Origin: Nemopilema nomurai
Taxonomy: Eukaryota > Cnidaria > Scyphozoa > Rhizostomeae > Rhizostomatidae
DNA: 64,000 nucleotides
Direction: 5' to 3'
NCBI GenBank assembly: GCA_003864495.1
Contig: ML133420.1
Span: 4,488,340 to 4,552,339 of the forward strand
Each line of letters starts with the position of its first letter. The stretch's first letter is position 1. Under the pieces are notes generated by a model, which saw only the letters and a list, made by a program, of their open reading frames with translations, made no database searches and was not told the origin of the DNA. Below, piece by piece: positions 24,073 to 34,750 of this stretch. The position numbers and the translations under genes are program-made.

Positions 24073-27000
24073 AGAAAGGGCACAGGGTAGCTAATTGTCA
24101 CTCTACGCAGTTGTGTAAGCATTGCATGGGCACTCACCATTGTACTATCTGTCCTAGAGTTATAGGTTGTGCGAATCCCAGCGCTTGTGTAGGCACGATA
24201 GGAACTAGTAACGGAGTCGTATTGCAAACAGCCCAAGCGATTTTGAGTGGAGAAGGAGAGAAGAAAATGAGAGTTAGAGTTTTGTTTGATACTGGCTCAC
24301 ATCGTTCATTTGTTACTTCTAGTCTTGTTGACAGGTTGAAGTTGAAGGTAGTTGCAAATGAAAGCATTGGAATAAGGGCATTTGGTGCAAGCACTCCTGA
24401 GACAAAAGTAAGGCAAATTGTTGAAGTTTCATTGATGCCTATTGCTAATGATGCAAGTAAACAGGAAAGTATCACTCTTCGCTGTATTGTTGTAGATGAA
24501 ATTTCAGAGATAAGTAATGAAAGGATTGATCTTGTCAAGAATGATTATAGTCATCTCAGAAATATATGGTTTTCTGATGTTTGCAAGAGTGATGATACCC
24601 TGCAGGTTCAAGTGCTGGTTGGTGCAGACCAACTTTGGTCAATTCAAGAGGACCAAACAATACGAGGGGGGCCTAATGAACCAGTAGCTCTTAGGACTAA
24701 ATTAGGCTGGGTGATGTCAGGGCCTCTCAAAGGTAAGCGTATTAATGATAATGATGTCAGTGTCAATCATGTGTCAGTTATTGAGTCTGACAGCCGTGGT
24801 GTTTCCATCAATGATTGTGTGGAAAAAATTTGGGATTTAGATAGTGTAGGAATCCGTGAGTGCAACGAAATTCAGGAGGAAGTATTAGATGATGTGAGGT
24901 TTGATGGAAACAGATACAGTACAAAGTTGCCTTGGAAAGTCAATCATGATCCCTTACCTTCTAATTATAGCACAAGCCTTGCCAGGCTCAAAACACAAGT
25001 CAGGAAATTGAAAGGTCAGCCAGAGGTGATGAAAGAGTATGACAACATAATATCTGAGCAGTTGAAAGAAGGAATCATTGAAAGGGTCACAAATTTGGAT
25101 TCAGGTAAGAATGTTCATTATTTGCCCCACCAAGCAGTCATTAGAAATGAAGCAGAAACCACCAATGAAGCACAAATATTGGTTGAACCCTCTGATAGGG
25201 ATGTGTTGCGATTTCTTTGGGTAGAAGACATAAATGCATATGCAACATAATATCTGAGCAGTTGAAAGAAGGAATCATTGAAAGGGTCACAAATTTGGAT
25301 TCAGGTAAGAATGTTCATTATTTGCCCCACCAAGCAGTCATTAGAAATGAAGCAGAAACCACAAATGAAGCACAAATATTGGTTGAACCCTCTGATAGGG
25401 ATGTGTTGCGATTTCTTTGGGTAGAAGACATAAATGCAAGTGAATTGTCAGTCATAGAATACAGATATCGCACTCTTGTTTTTGGGGTAAACTCGTCTCC
25501 TTTTCTTCTTAATGCCATTCTCAGACATCACATTAGAATGTATGAAAAGCAAGACCCTGAATTTGTTAAGAATTTGTGCGAAAATTTTTATTGTGATGAC
25601 CTGGTGACAGGATGTGATGATTTTGAAGAAGCCTCGCAGTTATACCAGAAGGCCAAATCACGACTTTTAGAAGGGGGTTTTCAGCTCAGAAAATGGAAAA
25701 CCAATGAACCAGAATTACAGGCAGTAATTAGGGAGTCTGAAAAGGGAAACCAGGTGAATGAAAACAGTTGTGTTGAACAAACTTATGCTAAAGAGAAGCT
25801 TGGCCTAGAAGTAACAGCCACTGGGAAAACCAAGGTCTTAGGGATTGATTGGGATGTTGAGAAGGATAAGTTTGAGTTTCAGCTAGACAGAATGATAGCA
25901 GATCTTCAGGACAAGGCAGCGACAAAAAGGAGTATCTTAAGTGCTTTAGCTAAGCTTTTTGATCCTCTGGGATTAGTGAGCCCATTGACAGTTAAGGCTA
26001 AATCTGTTTTTCAAGAATTGTGTGCCATGAAAATTGATTGGGATGATGACTTACCCTCTACAGCTAAGAAGAAAGTGTCATCTTGGATATCAGGTTTAAA
26101 GCATTTTCCCAAGATTTCCGTACCAAGATGCTTATATGGAGCTGATTCCAAGGAAATTAAGAGTTGCTACTTGCATGGCTTTGGAGATGCCAGTTTGTCT
26201 GCTTATTGTGCCACAATATATATGGTATATGAAACTCCAAATGGTGTATGTTCCCAGCTTGTTTGTGCTAAGACTAGGATTGCACCATTGAAAGGCCACA
26301 GTATCCCAAGGCTTGAATTGCTTTCAGCTAGAATTTTAGCAAATCTGATGAAGACAGTGTATGATTCTCTTAGTTCTCAGGTACATATTGATGGTGTACG
26401 CTTCTGGTTGGATAGCAAAACGTCCTTATTTTGGATTCTGAATTCTGGGGAGTGGAAACAATTTGTGAGGCATCGTGTTAATGAAATTTTGACCAGCACA
26501 AATAAGGTTGATTGGGGTCATTGTCCGGGGGTGGAAAACCCTGCAGATATTGGATCCAGGGGGGTTTCACCTGAGTCCTTGCAGACAAGTGAATTGTGGT
26601 GGCATGGTCCAAAATGGCTCAGGTTAGGGACAGCTCATTGGCCAAAAGGTATCATTTTAGAAAATTCGGAAGAGATTCAATCTGAATGCAGGAAGACAAC
26701 AGCAGCACACATTGTCACAATTGCAGAAAAAACACCTGTTATTGATGTTCACAGATTCAGCTCTCTACATCGGCTTCTAAAGGTTACAGCATGGGTTCTG
26801 AGGTTTAAGAACAATATGATTGCTAAGAGGAGAAATGAAACTGTTAATCGTGAGAATGATTTGAGCATAGATGAATTGAACGAAGCAGAACGATACTGGA
26901 TTTTAGAAAGCCAGAAACAATTATTGGAGAGCAAGATGGTTGAAAAGGTAGGACAACAACTTGGTTTGTTCAAGGAAAATGGTATTGTTAAATGCAAAGG

Positions 27001-28312
27001 TCGAATGGAAAATGCAGATTTGGAAATGAATGCCAAATTTCCCATTTTGTTGCCATCGGAACATCATTTCACATGGCTTGTTACTGATTATTGTCATTAC
27101 ATTGCCGGTCACAATAAAGTTAGACAGACACTGAGTGAACTAAGAAGCAGATTTTGGGTAGTGCATGGAAGACAGTATGTCAAAAAAGTTATACAAAAAT
27201 GCAACGTTTGTCGAAGACATGAAGGTAAACCCTATTCACCACCTACTACTGCACCATTACCTGAACATCGTGTGCAGGAGGCACCACCCTTTAGTAATTG
27301 TGGACTAGATTTCGCAGGGCCACTGTATTACAAATCTGAATCAGGTGAAATGAGGAAGTCATATTTTGTATTGTTCACTTGTTGTACATCACGAGCGGTG
27401 CATTTAGAACTGGTAAAAGATTTATCAGCACCTACATTCATCAGAAGTCTTCGTAAATTTACAGCTAGAAGAGGAGCACCTGCTTTAATAATTTCTGATA
27501 ATGCTAAGACTTTCAAGGCTACTAAAAGGTTCATGGAAAGTCTTCATAATGATATAACGGTAAAGAATTTCTTGCTCATTCGTAGAATAAGATGGCATTT
27601 CAACCTGGAACTCAGCCCTTGGCAAGGAGGTATGTTTGAACGACTCATTGGTAGCACCAAGAGGTGCTTACGAAAGGCCTTGGGCAGTGCCAGATTGACA
27701 TATGATGAATTGTCTACAATTCTTATAGAAGTTGAAGCAATTCTAAATGCCAGGCCACTAACGTATTTATATGATGAGTTAGGTGAAGAGCCACTAACTC
27801 CTGACCATCTGATTTTTGGAAGGAAATTGTTTTCTTTTGTTGACGGATTACCTGATGGTAAGGTTGACGACATTCCCTGTGATAAACGATTTTTTTATTT
27901 GACACAGAAATTATCTCACTTTTGGAGTAGGTGGCACAAGGAGTATTTGACAGAGCTTAGGGAATCACACAGACATGTTAGAGCAGGAGATAACATGCTA
28001 AATAAAGGAGACTTGGTTTTGGTGCAAGAAGATAAAATAAAACGTGGTATGTGGAAAATGGCAAAGGTGGTAGATTTGCTTCCAGGAAAAGATGGAGTTG
28101 TTCGGGGGGCCAAGGTTTGTGGCAATGTTAAGGGTAAGCCTGTTTATTTTAATCGACCGATACAAAAATTGTATCCATTGGAGTTATCTATTCCTGTAAA
28201 CGTAGAATCGCAGAATGAGTTGGATTCTGGAGAGAGAGGGAGGAAACGCCCGCGGCGGTCGGCTGCAATTGACTCCATGTGGCGCACGCGCACTATGCTT
28301 GACTCAGGGTGA
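24057..28312 (+). pseudogene. BEL/Pao pol region: protease, RT, RNase H, integrase; interrupted
   Basis: The frame 24057-25250 holds two more CxxC knuckles and an aspartic protease with active-site LFDTGS near 24290. It is closed by a TAA created at the junction of a 200-bp-offset tandem duplication (25043-25238 repeated at 25243-25438). A second frame, 25217-28312, resumes in the duplicate. It contains RT motif C as FYCDDLVTG, RNase H acidic residues (GFGDAS, PRLELLSAR, WLDSKTS), an HHCC zinc finger, and the integrase catalytic triad in GLDFAGPL, ISDNAKTF and GGMFERLIG. It ends with the family's C-terminal segment (TPDHLIFGRK through RGMWKMAKVV). Between QAVIRNEAETT and NEAQILVEPSDRDVL the palm segment expected to hold RT motif A, with a catalytic Asp, is absent in both copies of the duplication. 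Confidence 0.9.
25043..25438 (+). repeat. Tandem duplication inside pol, 200-bp offset
   Basis: 196 bp starting CAACATAATATC and ending CATAAATGCA occur twice, at 25043-25238 and 25243-25438, separated by TATG. One mismatch was seen (ACCACCAATG versus ACCACAAATG). The duplication introduces the stop at 25248-25250. Confidence 0.95.
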
Positions 28313-28326
28313 GTCAAGGAGAGGGG

Positions 28327-28751
28327 TGTTAAAAAGGTTTCCAAGCTTGCTGTTGTATGTTAATTCGCTGTTTGTATAGTAATCAACGCTTATATTGCAC
28401 TCAGATATTGGCTTTTGCACATGCACTTGCATTTAAATTCTTAGCATTTTTAGGGAGAAAAGATTTTCCTCCCTATTGTATTCACTTAAATATATAACTC
28501 GTTATTATAATTTAGGAGCAGAGTGACGGAAGGAGCGTAGGAGATGAGTGAAGTATGAAAGAAGAAAAAGAGCGAAAACGAAGAGAAAAATAAGCGGATT
28601 GAAAGTGTTATCGAGAGAACGTTTAGGAGGCCTTCGCAACGCATCGCAGTTGTTTTAAGATTTATTTATAACCAGTTTGTTATTCAAGGTTTATTCCTTT
28701 TCTTATTGTTGAACTCAGCGCCGAAAGGGCAAATTGCTGCCTTTTCGAACA
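28327..28751 (+). repeat. 3' LTR of the BEL/Pao element
   Basis: 425 bp, preceded by the purine-rich AAGGAGAGGGG at about 28316-28326 (polypurine tract) and followed by the target duplication GACGT. Confidence 0.95.
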
Positions 28752-29234
28752 GACGTTTCGAAACAGAATGCTTCCAAACTAATCGCTTCTTAGTTGAACG
28801 TTTCCAAACAGAATGCTTCCAAACTAATCGTTCTTAATTGGACGTTTCGAAACAGAATGCTTCCAAACTAATCGCTTCTTAGTTGAACGTTTCCAAACAG
28901 AATGCTTCCAAACTAATCGTTCTTAATTGGACATTTCCAAACCGAACGCATCCAAACTAATAAATGGAACGTTCGCAAACAGAACGCTTCCAAACTAATC
29001 GCTTCCAAGTCTAAGGTTCCCAAACAGAACGCTTCTAAACTAATCAATGGGACATTTCTAAAGAGAACGCTTCCAAACTAATCGTTCTTAATTGGACGTT
29101 TCCAAACAGAATGCTTCCAAACTAATCGTTTCTTAGTGGAACGTTTCCAAATAGAACGCTTCCAAACTAATCGTTCTTAATTGGACGTTTCGAAACAGAA
29201 TGCTTCCAAACTAATCGCTTCTTAGTTGAACGTT
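28752..29234. repeat. Satellite array, middle block
   Basis: About 11 monomers of the same 44-45 bp satellite, including the marker variants CCAAGTCTAAGG and CAATGGGACATTTC that recur in the other blocks. Bounded left by the BEL/Pao element and right by the miniature LTR element. Confidence 0.95.
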
Positions 29235-29677
29235 TAGTGTAACGAGTATTGTGCCTTGTTGTGTGCGATTCGTTCACTAATAAAACCATCCATCGACTAT
29301 CGTGTCATTTCCAAACCCAGCGAGTCTTATTTTACGTGCAGAGAACACGGAGCCAGAGAGAGAGACAGTGTGTTGCTTGATTGTAACTGAACTCTGAACT
29401 GAACTGAACTTACATAAAAATTAACATGCTTATATACAGAAATGAATATCTAAAATTAGCACGAATGATGTAAGGAAAACAAAGGATAGGAAGGGCGAGT
29501 GAAGGTGATGAGTAAATTGAATAGCGTGCAAAGATTGAGTAAACAATAGGGATTAGCGAATACGTGATATGAGAGTGACGTAGAGGATGCCTGTGCTGCG
29601 ATGTGAGAATGTGGGAAAATGATGGAATGAATAAGAAGGAAAAATTGATGTAAACAGGCCTAAATAGAGTCACTACA
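29235..29677 (-). repeat. 3' LTR of the miniature element
   Basis: 443 bp, one base shorter than its partner (GCGTGCAAAG versus GCGTGGCAAAG). Confidence 0.88.
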
Positions 29678-30279
29678 TAGCTCCCTTCCTAGAAGGCAAG
29701 CGATAGCGAAGGATTCGATAAGTGTTAGTATGTGTCTAGCTGTGAATAATTAAAACGATAGAAATATACGTATGAAAATTACTTAAATGTTCGAATGTCT
29801 AATTTGTTCGTTGACTTGCTTTCGTGTACCATGTGAGGGTCTGCAAGCAGCGATGAAAATTGCCTTGAATTTGCGACGTAGTCCGATGTTGAGCAAGGTT
29901 TTGTGAATAGGTTTACCAGGAACCTGCGATGAGCGATTTGCCGAGGTTTTGTGAGTTGGATGACCAGGAACCGGGATGCGGGGGCACTGCAGTGAGTCGA
30001 GTGCGTTGATGCCAAGGTTTTATGAGTAGGGTAACCAAGAACCTGCGAAGAGCGTGAGACACTGCCGAGCACCGGAGAGTGCCGTGGAGCTGCCGAGGAT
30101 GAGTTGTGCGGGCGAATAGAGACACTTGTGTCCGAGTGCTGTGTTGTCTAGCTGAGCTCGAGTGTATGACAATCCAGTTGAGTGAGTGAAGCTGACAAAT
30201 TCGATTAAGTTGAGTGGGGTTGAAAATAACGTCGAAGGATGTGGTCTTGGCCATGTCGGTCACGTCGTGGTCACCATTT

Positions 30280-30723
30280 TAGTGTAACGAGTATTGTGCC
30301 TTGTTGTGTGCGATTCGTTCACTAATAAAACCATCCATCGACTATCGTGTCATTTCCAAACCCAGCGAGTCTTATTTTACGTGCAGAGAACACGGAGCCA
30401 GAGAGAGAGACAGTGTGTTGCTTGATTGTAACTGAACTCTGAACTGAACTGAACTTACATAAAAATTAACATGCTTATATACAGAAATGAATATCTAAAA
30501 TTAGCACGAATGATGTAAGGAAAACAAAGGATAGGAAGGGCGAGTGAAGGTGATGAGTAAATTGAATAGCGTGGCAAAGATTGAGTAAACAATAGGGATT
30601 AGCGAATACGTGATATGAGAGTGACGTAGAGGATGCCTGTGCTGCGATGTGAGAATGTGGGAAAATGATGGAATGAATGAGAAGGAAAAATTGATGTAAA
30701 CAGGCCTAAATAGAGTCACTACA
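30280..30723 (-). repeat. 5' LTR of the miniature element
   Basis: 444 bp; adjoining the putative primer-binding site at about 30258-30276 on the minus strand. The exact boundary is uncertain by about 3 bp because the flanking bases TTT are shared. Confidence 0.88.
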
Positions 30724-33470
30724 AACGTTTCCAAACAGAATGCTTCCAAACTAATCGTTCTTAATTGGACGTTTCGAAACAGAACGCTTCTAAACTAATC
30801 AATGGGACATTTCTAAAGAGAACGCTTCCAAACTAATCGTTCTTAATTGGACGTTTCGAAACAGAATGCTTCCAAACTAATCGCTTCTTAGTTGAACGTT
30901 TCCAAACAGAATGCTTCCAAACTAATCGTTCTTAATTGGACGTTTCGAAACAGAATGCTTCCAAACTAATCGCTTCTTAGTTGAACGTTTCCAAACAGAA
31001 TGCTTCCAAACTAATCGTTCTTAATTGGACGTTTCGAAACAGAATGCTTCCAAACTAATCGCTTCTTAGTTGAACGTTTCCAAACAGAATGCTTCCAAAC
31101 TAATCGTTCTTAATTGGACATTTCCAAACAGAATGCTTCCAAGCTAATCGCTTCTTAATTGGACATTTCCAAACAGAATGCTTCCAAACTAATCGCTTCT
31201 TAGTTGAACGTTTCCAAACAGAATGCTTCCAAACTAATCGTTCTTAATTGGACGTTTCGAAACAGAACGCTTCTAAACTAATCAATGGGACATTTCTAAA
31301 GAGAACGCTTCCAAACTAATCGTTCTTAATTGGACGTTTCCAAACAGAATGCTTCCAAACTAAACGTTTCTTAGTGGAACGTTTCCAAAAAGAACGCTTC
31401 CAAACTAATCGTTCTTAATTGGACGTTTCGAAACAGAATGCTTCCAAACTAATCGCTTCTTAGTTGAACGTTTCCAAAAAGAACGCTTCCAAACTAATCG
31501 CTTCTTAGTTGAACGTTTCTAAACAGAACGCATCCAAACTAATAAATGGAACGTTCGCAAACAGAACGCTTCCAAACTAATCGCTTCCAAGTCTAAGGTT
31601 CCCAAACAGAACGCTTCTAAACTAATCAATGGGACATTTCTAAAGAGAACGCTTCCAAACTAATCGTTCTTAATTGGACGTTTCCAAACAGAATGCTTCC
31701 AAACTAATCGTTTCTTAGTGGAACGCTTCCAAATAGAACGCTTCCAAACTAATCGTTCTTAATTGGACGTTTCGAAACAGAATGCTTCCAAACTAATCGC
31801 TTCTTAGTTGAACGTTTCCAAACAGAATGCTTCCAAACTAATCGTTCTTAATTGGTAGTTTCGAAACAGAACGCTTCTAAACTAATCAATGGGACATTTC
31901 TAAAGAGAACGCTTCCAAACTAATCGTTCTTAATTGGACGTTTCGAAACAGAATGCTTCCAAACTAATCGCTTCTTAGTTGAACGTTTCCAAACAGAATG
32001 CTTCCAAACTAATCGTTCTTAATTGGACGTTTCGAAACAGAATGCTTCCAAACTAATCGCTTCTTAGTTGAACGTTTCCAAACAGAATGCTTCCAAACTA
32101 ATCGTTCTTAATTGGACGTTTCGAAACAGAATGCTTCCAAACTAATCGCTTCTTAGTTGAACGTTTCCAAACAGAATGCTTCCAAACTAATCGTTCTTAA
32201 TTGGACATTTCCAAACAGAATGCTTCCAAGCTAATCGCTTCTTAATTGGACATTTCCAAACAGAATGCTTCCAAACTAATCGCTTCTTAGTTGAACGTTT
32301 CCAAACAGAATGCTTCCAAACTAATCGTTCTTAATTGGACGTTTCGAAACAGAACGCTTCTAAACTAATCAATGGACATTTCTAAAGAGAACGCTTCCAA
32401 ACTAATCGTTCTTAATTGGACGTTTCGAAACAGAATGCTTCCAAACTAATCGCTTCTTAGTTGAACGTTTCCAAACAGAATGCTTCCAAACTAATCGTTC
32501 TTAATTGGACGTTTCGAAACAGAATGCTTCCAAACTAATCGCTTCTTAGTTGAACGTTTCCAAACAGAATGCTTCCAAACTAATCGTTCTTAATTGGACG
32601 TTTCGAAACAGAATGCTTCCAAACTAATCGCTTCTTAGTTGAACGTTTCCAAACAGAATGCTTCCAAACTAATCGTTCTTAATTGGACATTTCCAAACAG
32701 AATGCTTCCAAGCTAATCGCTTCTTAATTGGACATTTCCAAACAGAATGCTTCCAAACTAATCGCTTCTTAGTTGAACGTTTCCAAACAGAATGCTTCCA
32801 AGCTAATCGTTCTTAATTGGACGTTTCGAAACAGAATGCTTCCAAACTAATCGCTTCTTAGTTGAACGTTTCCAAACAGAATGCTTCCAAACTAATCGTT
32901 CTTAATTGGACGTTTCGAAACAGAACGCTTCTAAACTAATCAATGGGACATTTCTAAAGAGAACGCTTCCAAACTAATCGTTCTTAATTGGACGTTTCGA
33001 AACAGAATGCTTCCAAACTAATCGCTTCTTAGTTGAACGTTTCCAAACAGAATGCTTCCAAACTAATCGTTCTTAATTGGACGTTTCGAAACAGAATGCT
33101 TCCAAACTAATCGCTTCTTAGTTGAACGTTTCCAAACAGAATGCTTCCAAACTAATCGTTCTTAATTGGACGTTTCGAAACAGAATGCTTCCAAACTAAT
33201 CGTTCTTAATTGGACGTTTCCAAACAGAACGCTTCCAAACTAATCGCTTCTTAGTTGAACGTTTCCAAACAGAACGCTTCCAAACTAATCGCTTTGAAGT
33301 ATAAGGTTTCCAAACAGAATGCTTCCAAACTAATTGCTTCTGAATGGAACGTTCCCAAACAGAACGCTTCCAAGCTAATCGTTCTTAATTGGAAGTTTCT
33401 TAACAGAATGCTTCCAAACTAATCGCTTCTTAGTGGAACGTTTCAAAACAGGGTACTTCAAAACAGTACG
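30724..33470. repeat. Satellite array, right block with higher-order repeats
   Basis: About 60 monomers of 44-45 bp, mostly alternating in 89-bp dimers (one monomer with TTTCGAAAC and linker TTCTTAGTTGA, the other with TTTCCAAAC and linker TTCTTAATTGG). The marker AATGGGACATTTC recurs at about 30801, 31283, 31628, 31888, 32371 (one G lost) and 32939. The 30801-31283 and 31888-32371 intervals are both about 482 bp and read alike, indicating an 11-monomer higher-order unit. Monomers degenerate toward 33.47 kb. Confidence 0.95.
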
Positions 33471-33479
33471 CATCCAAAC

Positions 33480-34740
33480 AAAACCTTCAGTTAACCTCCA
33501 CTTTAAAACAAAGTTCGGCTCTGGCCGTTTACAACGGGCCGGGAAAGCGTGGGTAGCAGTTCTCAATGGAACGGTCTCAAAAGTTTTCTGTAATCGCAAA
33601 GCCTCTTTTTACAAGTGTTCCATTTGACTCAAGGCAATGACAATCTTACAGCACTACCTGTATACCTGTCAGAGGGCATCCTGAAGATACCGTCTGCATT
33701 GCAAACTAGTTGAAATTTCACTGTACAGCATACATTATCAAATTCAAATTTAGATCCACATCCACACGACTGGTGTCAAATAAACTGTTATGACCAGTTG
33801 GTGCAAAGTGCCCAACGGGAGTGGAGTCGCAAGCTTTAATGACCTAGAAAGAAAACCCTATCAGCCCCCCCCCCCCTGCTGAAAAGACAGAAATGCGTAG
33901 CATGTTGATCAAGGGATAGGTTGACACAGAAGTCAAAGAGAGGTGACAAAAGTTGAACAAAACCAATAAACATAAAAAATACAACAGTACGACTCGTTAC
34001 AAGAACAAAACTACACACAATTAAAACGTATATACAAAAATTTCCCCAAAAAAGTATTCAAGAGCAGGGAATGAAAATTTACCATCCAGTAAAAACAAAT
34101 ATATCTTTCATAATTTCAAGACGTAGTAAAACGTTTTATTAAATTTTAGGGGGAAGAAGAGGCGTGGCTCAATAATTTTTGTTGCCTTTACGGCCTAGTT
34201 CCGGTAAATGGTCAATGACAACACAACACAATGCAACCCAAACATTTCAAAACGCTTTCTCATTAAGAAACACATCGCGTTCAACGATTCGCGTTCAGCG
34301 TTGAAGGGGAATCAAGGGGTACTATATAGGATAACGAGACGATCCTACCGATAAATGAATCTACACTGAATACTTCGGTCGAGAATGTCGCATACGAAAG
34401 ACACGACTAATTCAAAATGAGCTGATAAGCTAGGGGACACCCCCGATAGTTGTGTTTCTTTCTGTCACATAAGAACACAACGAGCGGAATACAGGTACAT
34501 GTGTGTTTTAAAGGGAAAATGTCAGTTAACAAACCTGTTAATTGATACCTGGTGTCTACTTGAAGATATAACGAGGAAACGCAATCAACAGGCAATATAC
34601 CACCATTTTACAAGCCTCGCAGGGCATTCGCCAACATCCAATACATCGCAGGGCATTTTATAAGATGCACTGCCTCGCAGGGAATTTCTACTTAAAAGAT
34701 ACTATATCGCTAGCGCCGTTAAAATCGCCAGACCCTCTTT
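33480..34740. other. Between satellite and LRWD1 3' end; no gene seen
   Basis: Unique sequence with a C-rich run (CCCCCCCCCC) near 33,866-33,877 and short meaningless open frames. Part of it may be the LRWD1 3' UTR, whose stop codon is at 34751. Confidence 0.5.
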
Positions 34741-34750
34741 CATTGGCAAA

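Larger units (their letters stand above)
22440..28751 (+). mobile_element. BEL/Pao LTR retrotransposon, full-length but coding-defective
   Basis: The element is bounded by two 425-bp LTRs (22440-22864 and 28327-28751) that begin TGTTAAAA and end CGAACA and differ at only two positions by eye. A 5-bp target duplication GACGT flanks it (22435-22439 and 28752-28756), inside a satellite monomer. A primer-binding site starts at 22865 and a purine-rich tract precedes the 3' LTR. The internal order gag, zinc knuckles, aspartic protease, reverse transcriptase, RNase H, integrase is that of BEL/Pao, supported by the gag N-terminus and the C-terminal segment after the integrase. Insertion is recent by LTR identity, but the reading frame is broken by two frameshifts, a 200-bp tandem duplication and a missing piece of the reverse transcriptase, so it cannot be autonomous as read. 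Confidence 0.95.
29235..30723 (-). mobile_element. Miniature LTR retrotransposon (TRIM-like), non-coding interior
   Basis: Two direct repeats of 443 and 444 bp (29235-29677 and 30280-30723) flank a 602-bp interior with no gag or pol. Read on the minus strand, the repeat begins TGTAGTGACTC and ends CGTTACACTA. It is followed by a candidate primer-binding site TGGTGACCACGACGTGACC, of a type seen in Ty3-like elements, and the downstream LTR is preceded by purine-rich AGGAAGGGAGCTA; both support minus orientation. A target duplication AACGTT lies at 29229-29234 and 30724-30729, within a satellite monomer. I saw only one substitution and one indel between the LTRs, so the insertion is young. The interior contains about three diverged copies of a GGTTTTGTGAGTAGG-like unit. 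Its size and lack of coding make it a non-autonomous element depending on a relative elsewhere. Confidence 0.85.

Noticed and set aside
29413..30263. Open frames inside the miniature LTR element as genes
   Set aside because: No gag, protease or polymerase motifs; the frames repeat in both LTRs or coincide with the internal repeats.
21119..33470. CRISPR-like array
   Set aside because: The monomers are tandem repeats with no unique spacers, and the host is a eukaryote.
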